Origin: Amycolatopsis umgeniensis
GTDB taxonomy: Bacteria > Actinomycetota > Actinomycetes > Mycobacteriales > Pseudonocardiaceae
Assembly: GCF_014205155.1 (NCBI RefSeq)
Contig: NZ_JACHMX010000001.1
Coordinates: forward strand, 4,712,001 to 4,776,000
Length of the DNA: 64,000 nt
Direction of reading: 5' to 3'
Positions 21,613-30,426 of the stretch are shown here, in pieces. Within the stretch, counting starts at the first letter, position 1; each line of letters starts with the position of its first letter. The notes beneath the pieces were generated by a model, which was not told the origin of the DNA, did no database searches, and saw nothing but the letters and a program-made list of their open reading frames with translations. The translations under genes were made by a program, and so were the position numbers.

Positions 21613-23538
21613 ATGCCCGGTAAAGCCGCCGTCACCGGAGAGGCCCCGAGCGCCATGGTGAGCACTATCGACGACACCCGCTTCGCGGAACGCACCCCGC
21701 AGGGCCGTCTCACCGCGCAGCGCGGGCTCTACGCCGGCCCGGCCCCCATCGTCAGCAAGGACCTCTACGCCGAGCTCGAATGGGGCAGTGCCGTGCGCGA
21801 ACGCGCGGGCATCTCCATCGAGCCCGCGTCGAAGGTTTCCGGCAACACCTATTTCGGGCGCTTCCCCGCGAGCTACTGGCAGCGCTGGACCGACGTGACC
21901 GAGGTCGCTGTCGAGGCCGTCGTCACCGGTGACGGCCAGCTGTCCGTCGGCGCCTCCGACATCGAGGGCGACTCTCGTGTGGTCGCCGCCGAGATCGTCG
22001 CGGGCGCGAAGCGGCAGAAGGTCACGCTCACCGCGAAGCTCGACAAGTTCTACGACGGCGGCGCGCTCTGGCTCGACCTCGAGACCGAGGGTGGCCAGTC
22101 GCTGCGTGTCGAGAACGTCCGCTGGACGGTCGAAGCGCCGGAGAAGATCCGCCCGACCGCGGTGACCATCTGCACGATGAACCGCGCCGACGACTGCCTG
22201 TCGAACCTGCAGGCGCTCGCCGCCGACGTCTCTTCGCTGGAGACCCTCGACGCGATCTACGTCGCCGACCAGGGCACCGACCGCGTCGAGTCGCGCGAAG
22301 GCTTCGAGCAGGTCTCGAAGGACCTCGGCGACAAGCTGCACTACATCAAGCAGCCGAACCTCGGCGGTGCCGGTGGCTTCACCCGCGGCCTCTACGAGGT
22401 CGCCGGGCACACCGAGACCGAGCACGCGAACGTCCTGTTCATGGACGACGACGTCCTGCTCGAGCCGGATCTGGTGATCCGGATGACCGCGTTCTCCAAC
22501 CGCACGGTCAACCCGGTCATCGTCGGCGGGCAGATGCTGAACCTGCTGCACCCGAACCAGCTGCACGTCGGCGCCGAATACGCCCGGCTGAACACGCTGG
22601 AGCCCGGCCAGCCGGTGACGCACTCGCTCTCGACCGCCGACCTGCTCGGCGTCGACGAGGAGACCCTCAAGCCGAACCGCCAGGAACGCCGCCTCGACGC
22701 CGGGTACAACGGCTGGTGGTCGTGCCTGATCCCGTACGAGGTCGTCAAGGCCACGGGCTACCCGCTGCCGTTCTTCTTCCAGTGGGACGACGCGGAGTAC
22801 AGCTACCGCGCACGCGGCGCGGGCTTCCCCACCGTCACCCTTCCGGGCGCCGGCGTCTGGCACGCCGACTTCCACTGGAAGGACTGGGACGAGTGGCACC
22901 GCTACTTCAACCTGCGGAACTCGATCATCACCGCCGCGCTGCACTCGCCGTTCAACCTGAACCTGCTCTCGCGCGTGCTCGTCGCGCAGCTGGTCCGGTA
23001 CCTGCTCGGCATGCAGTACGGCCTGTCCGCCACGCTGATCAAGGCCGTCGAGGACTTCCTCGAGGGACCGGAGGTCCTGCGTGACGGCGGCGTCGCCGCG
23101 ATGAAGGAGATCCGCCGGATCCGCGACGAGTACCCCGAGACCAAACGGCACAAGGCCACCGACGTCCCGGGCATCGCGTCGAACGACATCGGCATCATCA
23201 ACAGCGCGCCGCGGCCCAGCATGCAGCGCCTGGTGCTGATCAAGCGAGTCCTCGACAGGGTGCTCGGCCGCAGCCGCCACTCGCTCGGCGCGATCCCGAT
23301 CGACGAGGCCCACTGGTGGCACGTCGCGACCTTCGACACCGCCGTCGTCACCGACGCTTCGCAGGAAGGCGTGCGGGTCCGCTCGTACGACCGCGCGAAG
23401 ATGTTCGAGCTGGCGCGTCAGGGCGCGAAGGTCCTCCAGCGGCTTCGCAAGGAAGGCGCCGCGGTGCAGGAGCAGTACAAGCGCTCCATGCCCGAGCTGA
23501 CCTCGCGGGACAACTGGAAGCGGCTCTACGAGCTGTAA
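21613..23538 (+). CDS. glfT2: Galactofuranosyltransferase GlfT2
   Basis: A 641-residue GT2-family polymerase that extends galactan with alternating beta-1,5 and beta-1,6 galactofuranose from UDP-Galf. An N-terminal beta-sandwich (about 1-175) precedes the GT-A domain. The metal-binding acidic motif is FMDDDV (D278-D280), the catalytic base is in WDDAEY (391-396), and WHADFHW supplies His417, in the same spacing as the known residues of the mycobacterial enzyme. QPNLGGAGGFTRGL is also characteristic. The length equals the M. tuberculosis protein (637) within a few residues. It lies immediately downstream of the GtrA gene rather than next to glf as in mycobacteria. Confidence 0.95.
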   Translation: MPGKAAVTGEAPSAMVSTIDDTRFAERTPQGRLTAQRGLYAGPAPIVSKDLYAELEWGSAVRERAGISIEPASKVSGNTYFGRFPASYWQRWTDVTEVAVEAVVTGDGQLSVGASDIEGDSRVVAAEIVAGAKRQKVTLTAKLDKFYDGGALWLDLETEGGQSLRVENVRWTVEAPEKIRPTAVTICTMNRADDCLSNLQALAADVSSLETLDAIYVADQGTDRVESREGFEQVSKDLGDKLHYIKQPNLGGAGGFTRGLYEVAGHTETEHANVLFMDDDVLLEPDLVIRMTAFSNRTVNPVIVGGQMLNLLHPNQLHVGAEYARLNTLEPGQPVTHSLSTADLLGVDEETLKPNRQERRLDAGYNGWWSCLIPYEVVKATGYPLPFFFQWDDAEYSYRARGAGFPTVTLPGAGVWHADFHWKDWDEWHRYFNLRNSIITAALHSPFNLNLLSRVLVAQLVRYLLGMQYGLSATLIKAVEDFLEGPEVLRDGGVAAMKEIRRIRDEYPETKRHKATDVPGIASNDIGIINSAPRPSMQRLVLIKRVLDRVLGRSRHSLGAIPIDEAHWWHVATFDTAVVTDASQEGVRVRSYDRAKMFELARQGAKVLQRLRKEGAAVQEQYKRSMPELTSRDNWKRLYEL

Positions 23539-23613
23539 GCAGTGCTTCGGCGGCCCGTTGCTCACGAATTCTCGTGAGTGACGGGCCGTTTCGCGTCTGG
23601 GCCGCGGTGGGGG

Positions 23614-23654
23614 TGTGTGGAAATAGGGACGTTGAGTGTCCCTATTTCCACACA
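23614..23654. repeat. TGTGTGGAAATA-family hairpin
   Basis: TGTGTGGAAATAGGGAC (23614-23630) pairs perfectly over 17 bp with 23638-23654 around a GTTGAGT loop. The same stem recurs at 57777-57833. It lies in the 307-base gene-free interval (23539-23845) between glfT2 and the acyl-CoA dehydrogenase gene. Confidence 0.75.
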
Positions 23655-23682
23655 GCCCCTCCGTGACCCGACCGGTCACGCG

Positions 23683-23731
23683 GGACTGTGTGGATTTCTG
23701 GTCATCCAACGTCCCAAAATCCACACAGTCC
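23683..23731. repeat. Variant of the TGTGTGG-family hairpin
   Basis: GGACTGTGTGGATTT (23683-23697) pairs with AAATCCACACAGTCC (23717-23731). The inner part (TGGTC-ATCCAAC-GTCCCA) keeps the ATCCAAC loop seen at 57802-57808, though the stem sequence differs from the copy 30 bases upstream. Confidence 0.7.
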
Positions 23732-23845
23732 GGCGTGACCGGCCCCGCAGGAGCGCACCCGAGGGGAGCAAGGGACCTTTAGTATCGCTAGCTTTCCTAG
23801 CGGTGCTAGACCCAACCAAGGTCGAGTTAGGGTACCCTTACCTTC

Positions 23846-24856
23846 ATGACGGATCTGGCCGCTAGAGCCCGCATTCTCGCCGACGACCTCCTCTTCCCGG
23901 CAGCCATCGAAGTCGACCTCAAGGGAGAAGTCCCTTCGAGTCACTTCGACGCCCTCGCGGCCGAAGGCTTCTACGGTCTCGCCGCGCCCAAGGAGGTCGG
24001 CGGGCCGGGTATCGACTTCCCGACGATCATCCAGGTCCTCGAGGCCATGGCGGGCGGCTGCCTCAGCACCATGTTCACCTGGGTCCAGCATCACGGCCTG
24101 GTCGCCGGGCTGTCGCTCACCGACCGCGCGGACCTGCGCGAGCGCTACCTCCCGGCGCTGATCAGCGGCGAGCTCAAGGCGGGTGCCTCGTTCGCCGCGG
24201 TGATCCCGACCCCGCCGAGGCTGCGCGCGGAACGGGTCGAGGGCGGTTACCTGCTCGACGGCGAGGCCCCGTTCGTCAGCGGCTGGGGCATCATCGACCT
24301 GCTCCAGCTCTGCGCCAGGGACGGCGACACCATCGTCAGCGCGATCATCGACCCGGTGGCGGGGGAGCATCTGGAGGTCCAGCCGCTCGACCTCGTCGCG
24401 GCGCAGGGCACGTCCACCGTGCACCTCGGCTTCACCCGCTACTTCCTCGCCGACGACAGCGTCTACGGCAAGGTCCCGTACGCGGACTTCATCGCGGGCA
24501 ACACCTTCGTCTCCCGCCTCAACGGCTGCGCGCCGCTGGGGCTGGCCGCCCGGGCCGCGCGGTTGATCGAAGACCTCGGGAAGGCCGACGTCGCCGCCGG
24601 GATCACGGCGGAGATCGACGGCGTCCGTGGACGTCTCGACGCGAGTCTCGCCGATCCTCCGTCACTGCCCGCGGCCCGGGCGGCGGGCGCGGAGCTCGCG
24701 TTCCGGGCCGCGGGCGCGCTGGTCGCGGCCAACGGCAGCACGTCGGTACTCGCCGGACGACACCCCCAGCGGCTCGTCCGGGAAGCCACCTTCCTGCTGG
24801 TCGCCGCCAGCCGCCCGGAGATCAAGTCGGGCCTGCTGGAGCTCTTCTCCCGTTAG
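23846..24856 (+). CDS. Acyl-CoA dehydrogenase family protein
   Basis: A 336-residue FAD enzyme of the acyl-CoA dehydrogenase fold: helical N-domain (AAEGFYGLAAPKEVGGPGID), central beta domain (LKAGASFAAVIP, GGYLLDGEAPFVSGWGIIDL), and a helical C-domain. It is shorter than the usual 380 or so residues and the C-domain is reduced (ends REATFLLVAASRPEIKSGL), with no recognisable catalytic Glu in the usual place, so the reaction is uncertain. The upstream region has GCTAGC/CTAG repeats and AGGGTACCCT (23829-23838), an operator-like palindrome 7 bases before the ATG. Confidence 0.8.
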   Translation: MTDLAARARILADDLLFPAAIEVDLKGEVPSSHFDALAAEGFYGLAAPKEVGGPGIDFPTIIQVLEAMAGGCLSTMFTWVQHHGLVAGLSLTDRADLRERYLPALISGELKAGASFAAVIPTPPRLRAERVEGGYLLDGEAPFVSGWGIIDLLQLCARDGDTIVSAIIDPVAGEHLEVQPLDLVAAQGTSTVHLGFTRYFLADDSVYGKVPYADFIAGNTFVSRLNGCAPLGLAARAARLIEDLGKADVAAGITAEIDGVRGRLDASLADPPSLPAARAAGAELAFRAAGALVAANGSTSVLAGRHPQRLVREATFLLVAASRPEIKSGLLELFSR

Positions 24857-25095
24857 TGGAGGCCGAACACCCGGGTCTTGCGGTTCAGGTCGTCGATGTA
24901 GGCGGCGGCGACGTGGGAGAAGTTGATCGCCACCTCGGAGTCGTCCTTGGTCTGGATCGTCTGGACCGAGCCGGTGCGGACGAAATGCGAAAGGTCCTTG
25001 GTCAGCCGTTCGGTTTCTTCCGTCGTGAGCGCGAAGAGCAGCGGCTCCCCACCGGTGGCGAGATGGAGCACGAGCGCGGGTTTCTGGTCTGCCAT
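24853..25095 (-). CDS. Small conserved actinobacterial protein, unknown function
   Basis: An 80-residue soluble protein (MADQKPALVLHLATGGEPLL... ending NRKTRVFGLH) with an alternating strand-helix-strand pattern: LLFALTTEETERLTKDLSHFVRTG, then VAINFSHVAAAYIDDL. No motif is recognised. ATG at 25095 was chosen over a longer frame from 25131 that adds a His/Cys-rich leader unlike the rest. It is divergent from the EspG-like gene and its stop overlaps the convergent dehydrogenase stop by 4 bases. The neighbourhood suggests, without proof, a link to the T7SS locus. Confidence 0.65.
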   Translation of the reverse strand: MADQKPALVLHLATGGEPLLFALTTEETERLTKDLSHFVRTGSVQTIQTKDDSEVAINFSHVAAAYIDDLNRKTRVFGLH

Positions 25096-25209
25096 GAACC
25101 CATGGCACCAGCCGTGATCACAGCCGGGCAAGCGGGTTCGCTGCGGGCGTACCGGGTACGTGGACTACGTTCAACCCGACGAACAAGACACCCGCGGGGG
25201 GAAAAGGCG

Positions 25210-25974
25210 ATGCCGCACTCGTTCTCGCTGTCACTGGCGGCGGTGGACATCCTGCTCGAACACGGCCGGTTCGGCCCGGCGCCGGTTCCGTTCGAAGTCC
25301 CGCACATCGGCACCACGGTCGAGCAGCGCGCGATGGTGCGCGAGGCCGTCTTCCGCGATCTCGAAGGACGCGGCCTGATGCGCGGCGGCAGGCTCGACGC
25401 GGACGTCGAGCTCGCGCTCGCCACCTTCGTCAACCCGCAGCTCGCCGTCTGGGCGGTCGCGCAAATGGACAAGGACAAGCAGCTGTTCGCGAGGGCGGCG
25501 ACGAACGGCCAGTTCGCGGTCGTCGCGCGCCAGGACGAGAACCTGCTCGTCTTCGAAGAGACCAGGCCGACAGCGATCGTCGCGTCGATCGTCGACCTGC
25601 TGCCGCTCACCCCGGCGGGACCCGGCCAGTCCGTCACCATCGCGAAGCCGGCCAGCGTGCCGAAGCGTCCTCGCAACGACGACGCTTACGACCCCTTCGC
25701 CGGTGTCAGCGGTCCTCGTACCCACGGGTCGAACCCGCAGCAGCGGCAGGTGGAGCGCATCTTCGAGAAGGCGAAGACGCGAGTGGGCCAGTTCAGCGTG
25801 TTCATCCGCGGCGGGAGCGTGTTCCCGCCGCTGGCCTGGTTCGACACCGAGGCGGGCCGGTTCATGATGACCTCGCGTCAGGCTGCCGACGGGCAAAGCT
25901 GGCTGACCTACGCTCCCGCCGACAACGCGAGGATCGCGCAACAGCTGTACGCCCAGCTCGAAGGCCAGTTCTGA
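25210..25974 (+). CDS. EspG-family T7SS chaperone-like protein
   Basis: A 254-residue protein of the ESX-1 secretion-associated EspG family, cytosolic chaperones that hold PPE-type substrates before export. The pattern is FSLSLAAVDILLEHGRFGPAP at the start, VEQRAMVREAVFRDLEGRGL, ELALATFVNPQLAVWAVA in the first half, and RVGQFSVFIRGG...LAWFDTEAGRFMMTSRQ in the second; this two-fold layout is typical of the family. The ATG at 25210 follows AAAAGGCG. It heads a run of secretion-related genes ending with the PPE-like gene at 27161, its likely client. Confidence 0.85.
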   Translation: MPHSFSLSLAAVDILLEHGRFGPAPVPFEVPHIGTTVEQRAMVREAVFRDLEGRGLMRGGRLDADVELALATFVNPQLAVWAVAQMDKDKQLFARAATNGQFAVVARQDENLLVFEETRPTAIVASIVDLLPLTPAGPGQSVTIAKPASVPKRPRNDDAYDPFAGVSGPRTHGSNPQQRQVERIFEKAKTRVGQFSVFIRGGSVFPPLAWFDTEAGRFMMTSRQAADGQSWLTYAPADNARIAQQLYAQLEGQF

Positions 25975-26120
25975 ACCGTCGGGAACCGGGATGACGCCCG
26001 TTTCGTCACACTTGCCGGAGAGATCTTCGGTGATCGGCGAATCACCGTTGCGCTGAGTGTTCGGCTAGTAGACTGCCGGGCGGTACGCACGGGCGAGCAG
26101 ACGATGCAGTGGGGCGGACG

Positions 26121-26597
26121 ATGGCTTTCGAAGCGGATGGCGGACAGGCGGGGCCGGACTACTCGATCGGCGCCGCCATGGGAGCGGCAGCCGGTTATGT
26201 GGCCAAGGGCGGCCTGAACCAGGAGGCGATCGCCAAGGTCAGCGCCGAGACCCAGAAGCTGGTCTCGGCCGCCAAGAGCGGCGGCTTCAAGATCAGCGAA
26301 GAGGGTGTCAAACCGCTGCGTGAGGCGCTGGCGAACATGTCGGAGGAACTCAGCGCGCTGAAGATCAAGACCATGGCGCTGAACGACGCCCCGCAGCTGG
26401 GCGGTCACCCCTACGGCAAAGCGGTCGCGGCCCACGACCACAAGGGCGCGGCCCAGTCGGCCAACTCCGCGAGCGCGGTCATCGGGCAGTTCGAGAAGGT
26501 GGTCAAGGACGCCGACGAGGCGCTGGCCAGGGCCGCCGGACTGTACAAGGGCGTCGAGGACAGGGCGATCGACGCCACCAAGAAGGTTCAGGCTTGA
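26121..26597 (+). CDS. Helical ESX-type protein, unknown function
   Basis: A 158-residue, almost wholly helical protein with a Gly/Ala-rich start (MGAAAGYVAKGGLNQEAIA) and Lys/Glu-rich helices after it; no signal peptide and no membrane segment. It lacks a W-x-G motif but has the size and character of ESX substrates or their partners. The start ATG at 26121 follows GGGGCGGACG. Its stop overlaps the TTG just upstream of the lipoprotein gene, and the next gene starts within 3 bases, so it is in an operon with the DUF3558 lipoprotein and the PPE-like gene. Confidence 0.7.
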   Translation: MAFEADGGQAGPDYSIGAAMGAAAGYVAKGGLNQEAIAKVSAETQKLVSAAKSGGFKISEEGVKPLREALANMSEELSALKIKTMALNDAPQLGGHPYGKAVAAHDHKGAAQSANSASAVIGQFEKVVKDADEALARAAGLYKGVEDRAIDATKKVQA

Positions 26598-26599
26598 GG

Positions 26600-27148
26600 A
26601 TGATGAAAAAGCTTTACGTGGTGCCGCTCGCCGCGGCCGGCCTGGTATTGGCCGCGTGCTCCAGCGAAAAGCCGGGAAACGCCAGCCCCGCGCCGTCTGC
26701 CCCGCCCGCGTCGTCGAGCGCGTCCAGCGCGCCCACGTCCGGCGCGGACACCGCGTCGATCGAACCGTGTTCACTCGTCGGCGCGTCGGACCTGGCGTCC
26801 TATGGGACGTTCAAGCCACCGACGACCGAGAACGCGGGCGGAGCCCGTCTCTGCACGCTGAGCAAGGAGGCGGCGACAGCCTCGGAAAGCCTCTCGATCG
26901 GTATCGGCGTCCGTGACACACAGGGGCTCGAAACGGTGAGTGACGCCGGCAACGGCAAGACCACCGGCAACGTCAACGGGCGCAAGGCGGTTCTCGCGCC
27001 CAGGCCCCCGGCGGGGTGCTTGATGGCACTCGAACTCGGCTCGTCGGCGCGTGTCGACGTCCTGATCGCCACCGACGACACCGAGAAGGCTTGCGGGATC
27101 GCCGAGAAGGTCGCCGACATCGTCGAACCGAAGCTTCCGAAGAGCTAA
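26600..27148 (+). CDS. DUF3558-family lipoprotein
   Basis: A 182-residue secreted lipoprotein. The signal peptide MMKKLYVVPLAAAGLVLAAC ends in a lipobox with Cys20. A Ser/Pro/Ala-rich linker (20-50) leads to the DUF3558 domain, beginning IEPCSLVGASDLASYG and ending with DDTEKACGIAEKVADIVEP; the two Cys (PCSL, EKACG) fit the conserved disulfide pair. DUF3558 lipoproteins are abundant in Pseudonocardiaceae, of unknown function and often beside T7SS substrates, as here. Starts at 26600 or 26603 are equally possible. Confidence 0.85.
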   Translation: MMKKLYVVPLAAAGLVLAACSSEKPGNASPAPSAPPASSSASSAPTSGADTASIEPCSLVGASDLASYGTFKPPTTENAGGARLCTLSKEAATASESLSIGIGVRDTQGLETVSDAGNGKTTGNVNGRKAVLAPRPPAGCLMALELGSSARVDVLIATDDTEKACGIAEKVADIVEPKLPKS

Positions 27149-27160
27149 GGGGGAATCAGG

Positions 27161-28642
27161 ATGACCACGAAGACACCGAACCTGAGCGAGAAGCAGGTCT
27201 CCGACCTTTCGCCCGCGGCACGTGACGCCTACTTCGAGCAGAAGGCCCAGGAGGGCGTCGACCCCAGTGACGGCTGGCTGTTCGGCGCGGTCAAGCAGTT
27301 CATGGCCTCCGGGAAGGCGCACCAGCAGTCCCAGGAGGTCGGCGACAAGAACGTCGATCAGCTGACCAAGAACGGCGACGTCCAGTACGTCGAGGGCCTG
27401 GAGCCGTCGAACGCGGACTACCAGGGGTACGACCACGAGAAGCTCGAACAGTTCATCAAGAGCGACTTGAACGTCGAGCAGGTCACCGAGGTCTCCACGG
27501 CGTACCACGACCTTCACAAGGCGTTCAACACCTTCTCGACGACGATGGACAAGGCCGTCACGGCGTCGCAGGGCACCTGGGAAGGCGACGCGGCGGGCAA
27601 CGCGCAGGGCTACTTCAAGAGCCTCAGCAAGTGGTCCGAGACGAACTCCCAGAACGCGAAGCTCGCCTCCGAGACGATCTACGACCAGGGCACCGCGGCT
27701 TCCCACGTCAAGAACGTGATGCCCACGCCGATCCCCTTCAACTGGAAGGACGAGGTCGGCGGCTGGATGACGTCGAACCCGTTCAACCTCGGCGACAACA
27801 TCGACAAGTCCATCCAGAAGCAGAAGGACAGCCAGGAGGCGCACACCCAGGCGGCCTCCGCCATGCACGACTACGACAAGTCCCTCTTCGAGGCCGCGTC
27901 GAAGCAGCCCGCGTTCGCCGAGCCGCCGAAGTTCGGCGTCGACGGCGGTGGCGGCATCGACGACGGCACCGGCAAACCCGGCATCCACAAGCTGCCCCCG
28001 GGCGAGAAATTCCCCTGGGACAAGGACAATCCGCCCGGCAACACCTACATCCCACCGGGTAACGGCGGTGGGGGCGGCGGAGGCGGAGGTGGCGGCACCG
28101 CGGTCCCGCCGGGCACCGGGCATCTCCCCGGCCCCGGCAGCAGCACGGGCTCCGGCAGCATCCCGTCGAGCACGACGCCGTCGGGTTTCCTGGGCAACCA
28201 GCCGCCGGTCAGCACGCCGGGCCCGAACAACAACGCCAACGCGATGCCGATGAGCCCCATGCCGATGTCGCCCATGATGGGCGGCGGCATGGGCGACTCC
28301 GACTACAACGGCCGGAACAGCCGCGGCGGCGGCGGAAGCGGGTTCGGCCCCGGCAGCGGCGCGGGGGGCTCCACGCCCGGTTCGGGTTCCGCGTCCGGCG
28401 CGGCCCGTCCCGGCGGTGTCGGTGCCGCGGAAGCGGCGGCAGGCCGCGGTATGGGCGGTCTCGGCGGTGGCGCCGGAGGCCGCGGCGGGCCGGGTATGGG
28501 CGGCGGCATGGGTGGCCGCGGTCAGCAGTCGGACGGGGACGAGGACACCGAGCACCAGCGTCCGACGTACCTCGTCGAGGGCGACCCGGACGAGGTCTTC
28601 GGGACGGACATGCGCACCGCGCCGCCGGTCATCGGCGAATAA
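27161..28642 (+). CDS. PPE/WXG-like T7SS substrate with Gly/Pro-rich tail
   Basis: A 493-residue protein. Residues 100-250 form a helical hairpin domain with a W-x-G element, GTWEGDAAGN (W140-G142), as in WXG100/PPE-type secretion substrates. Residues 265-460 are low complexity, dominated by Gly, Pro, Met and Ser. The C-terminal end has an ordered-looking motif, RPTYLVEGDPDEVFGTD and APPVIGE. The same pattern (DYLESDDPSFFAADEIVAPP, then VIG) ends the gene at 63753, so a short conserved C-terminal signal is probable. It is last in the locus after the EspG-like gene and is closed by a strong terminator. Confidence 0.8.
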   Translation: MTTKTPNLSEKQVSDLSPAARDAYFEQKAQEGVDPSDGWLFGAVKQFMASGKAHQQSQEVGDKNVDQLTKNGDVQYVEGLEPSNADYQGYDHEKLEQFIKSDLNVEQVTEVSTAYHDLHKAFNTFSTTMDKAVTASQGTWEGDAAGNAQGYFKSLSKWSETNSQNAKLASETIYDQGTAASHVKNVMPTPIPFNWKDEVGGWMTSNPFNLGDNIDKSIQKQKDSQEAHTQAASAMHDYDKSLFEAASKQPAFAEPPKFGVDGGGGIDDGTGKPGIHKLPPGEKFPWDKDNPPGNTYIPPGNGGGGGGGGGGGTAVPPGTGHLPGPGSSTGSGSIPSSTTPSGFLGNQPPVSTPGPNNNANAMPMSPMPMSPMMGGGMGDSDYNGRNSRGGGGSGFGPGSGAGGSTPGSGSASGAARPGGVGAAEAAAGRGMGGLGGGAGGRGGPGMGGGMGGRGQQSDGDEDTEHQRPTYLVEGDPDEVFGTDMRTAPPVIGE

Positions 28643-28648
28643 CGGACA

Positions 28649-28688
28649 CGGAAAAGGGCCCCTCGCGCGAGCGAGGGGCCCTTTTCCG
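28649..28688. terminator. Bidirectional Rho-independent terminator
   Basis: CGGAAAAGGGCCCCTCGC pairs perfectly over 18 bp with 28671-28688 across a GCGA loop, with A- and T-runs on either side. It separates the convergent PPE-like gene and glfT1 and can serve both. Confidence 0.9.
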
Positions 28689-28693
28689 TGGTC

Positions 28694-29602
28694 TCAGTAG
28701 CGGTAGAACTTTTCCTTGCGGCCCTGGCGCACCAGTTTGAGCCACTGCAGGAAGGCCTTCGGGTCCCGCTTCACCCCGACGAAGTACAGCCCGAACCGCA
28801 CCACTTCGAGTGCGCCGATCTTGCGCATACCCGGCTGCGACAGCAGGTATCCGCGGTTGCGGTAGGTGTAGTAGCGCTTGACCTCGTTCTCCGGGTCCTG
28901 CGCGTGGAATCGGCCGCCCAGCATCGGCTTGAACTCGTCCGAGCCGTCCGGGTGCAGGTACGCGGTCTTGAGCGAGGTGCCGAACGGCAACCCCGACCGC
29001 ACCAGGCGCCGGTGCAGTTCGACCTCGTCGCCGCGGAAGAACAGCCGCAGATCCGGCACACCGACGACGTCCAAAGTGGACGCCCGGAACAGCGCGCCGT
29101 TCATCAGTGAGGCGATACCGGGCAGGAAGTCGACGCCCAGTTCCGACGACGAACGCTTCCAGGTCAGCCCGCGCCGCAACGGGAACGCGAGTTTGTCCGG
29201 CGCTTCGATGTTCGACACCACCGGCGAGATCTCGGCCAGATTCCGCTTTTCGGCCTCGTCCAGCAGGATCGCGAGGACGTTCTCGTCGGCGGGACGGCCG
29301 TCGTCGTCGGCAAGCCAGATCCAGTCCGCGCCCAGCGAAAGCGCGTGCAGCATGCCGAGCGCGAACCCGCCCGCGCCACCGAGATTGCGGTGCGAAGGCA
29401 GGTACGTGAAGGGGAGCGGGAAGTTCTCGACGATGTCCCGCGCCGACTTGTCCGGCCCGTTGTCGACCACGACGAGGTGGTCGATGGGCCGCGTCTGCGC
29501 GGCGATCACCTTGAGCGAGTCCGCGAGCAGTTCCCGCCGATGGCGCGTGACGACGACGCCGACGACGGCGCCTTCGGGCAACTGCCGGGTCTCGCTGGTC
29601 AT
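28694..29602 (-). CDS. glfT1: Galactofuranosyltransferase GlfT1
   Basis: A 302-residue GT2 enzyme, the counterpart of Rv3782, which adds the first galactofuranose residues to the lipid-linked rhamnosyl-GlcNAc primer of galactan. The GT-A start GVVVTRHRRELLADSLKVI is followed by HRNLGGAGGFALGML (the nucleotide-sugar block shared with GlfT2), and the metal motif WLADDDGRP. RLFFRGDEVELHRR and YTYRNRGYL lie in the second half. The length matches the mycobacterial protein (304). Its ATG overlaps the wzt stop (ATGA), giving the order wzm-wzt-glfT1. Confidence 0.9.
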   Translation of the reverse strand: MTSETRQLPEGAVVGVVVTRHRRELLADSLKVIAAQTRPIDHLVVVDNGPDKSARDIVENFPLPFTYLPSHRNLGGAGGFALGMLHALSLGADWIWLADDDGRPADENVLAILLDEAEKRNLAEISPVVSNIEAPDKLAFPLRRGLTWKRSSSELGVDFLPGIASLMNGALFRASTLDVVGVPDLRLFFRGDEVELHRRLVRSGLPFGTSLKTAYLHPDGSDEFKPMLGGRFHAQDPENEVKRYYTYRNRGYLLSQPGMRKIGALEVVRFGLYFVGVKRDPKAFLQWLKLVRQGRKEKFYRY

Positions 29603-30423
29603 CCTTGGCCGCCGTTCGTCGTCGCGACGGGCTCGGGGGCGACGCCGAAGCGCTCCAGCGTCTCCTGGCTCATGTTCTCGAACGGGTCGCGGCCCTTGTA
29701 TCCGGTGAGCACGTCGCGCAGCGAACCGCGCTGCTTCACGTGTCCTTCGTCCATCCAGATCGCGGAATCGCAGAGTTCGAAGAGGAACTCGTCCGAGTGG
29801 CTGGCGAACACCAGGATGCCGGACCGCTTCACCAGGTCCTTCAGCCGGTCCTTGGCCTTGTTGAGGAACGCCGCGTCGACCGCGCCGATGCCCTCGTCGA
29901 GGATCAGGATCTCCGGGTCGATCGAGGTGACCACGCCCAGCGCCAGCCGCACGCGCATACCGGTCGAGTAGGTCCGCAACGGCATCTGCAGGTAGTCACC
30001 GAGTTCGGTGAACTCCGCGATGTCGTCGACACGCGCTTCCATCTCCTTCGCGGTCATCCCGAGGAACAGGCCGCGGACGATGATGTTCTCCAGCCCGGAG
30101 ATCTCCGGGTCCATGCCGATCCCGAGGTCGAAGACCGGTGCGATCTTGCCCGAGATCTTCGCCGAGCCGCGGGTGGGCTCGTAGATCCCGGACAACAGCC
30201 GCAGCAGCGTCGACTTCCCGGCGCCGTTGTGGCCGACCAGGCCGACGCGGTCGCCCTGCTTCAGGGAGAGCGTCACGTCGTGGAGGGCTTCGATGATCGG
30301 CACCTTGCTTTCGGTGCCGATCTTGCCACCGACCTTGCCCAGTACCTTTTTCTTCATGGACCGGGTCTTCGCGTCGAAGATGGGGAAGTCGACGTAGGCG
30401 TTGTGCACATCAATGCTGACCAT
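29599..30423 (-). CDS. wzt: Galactan-export ABC transporter, ATP-binding protein
   Basis: A 274-residue ABC ATPase, counterpart of Rv3781. Walker A is GHNGAGKST (64-72), the signature is YSTGMRVRLALG, and Walker B is EILILDEGIGAVD, followed by the H-loop FASHSDEF. The DVHNAYVDFPIFDAKTRSMK N-terminus is typical of polysaccharide exporters of the Wzt class; no C-terminal carbohydrate-binding domain is present, as in the mycobacterial galactan exporter. With Wzm it would move lipid-linked galactan across the membrane. The ATG at 30423 is 3 bases from the wzm stop. Confidence 0.92.
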   Translation of the reverse strand: MVSIDVHNAYVDFPIFDAKTRSMKKKVLGKVGGKIGTESKVPIIEALHDVTLSLKQGDRVGLVGHNGAGKSTLLRLLSGIYEPTRGSAKISGKIAPVFDLGIGMDPEISGLENIIVRGLFLGMTAKEMEARVDDIAEFTELGDYLQMPLRTYSTGMRVRLALGVVTSIDPEILILDEGIGAVDAAFLNKAKDRLKDLVKRSGILVFASHSDEFLFELCDSAIWMDEGHVKQRGSLRDVLTGYKGRDPFENMSQETLERFGVAPEPVATTNGGQG

Positions 30424-30426
30424 CTG

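Noticed and set aside
21094..23724. An 876-codon minus-strand frame opposite glfT2
   Set aside because: A GC-bias shadow; glfT2 on the plus strand has full-length family motifs.
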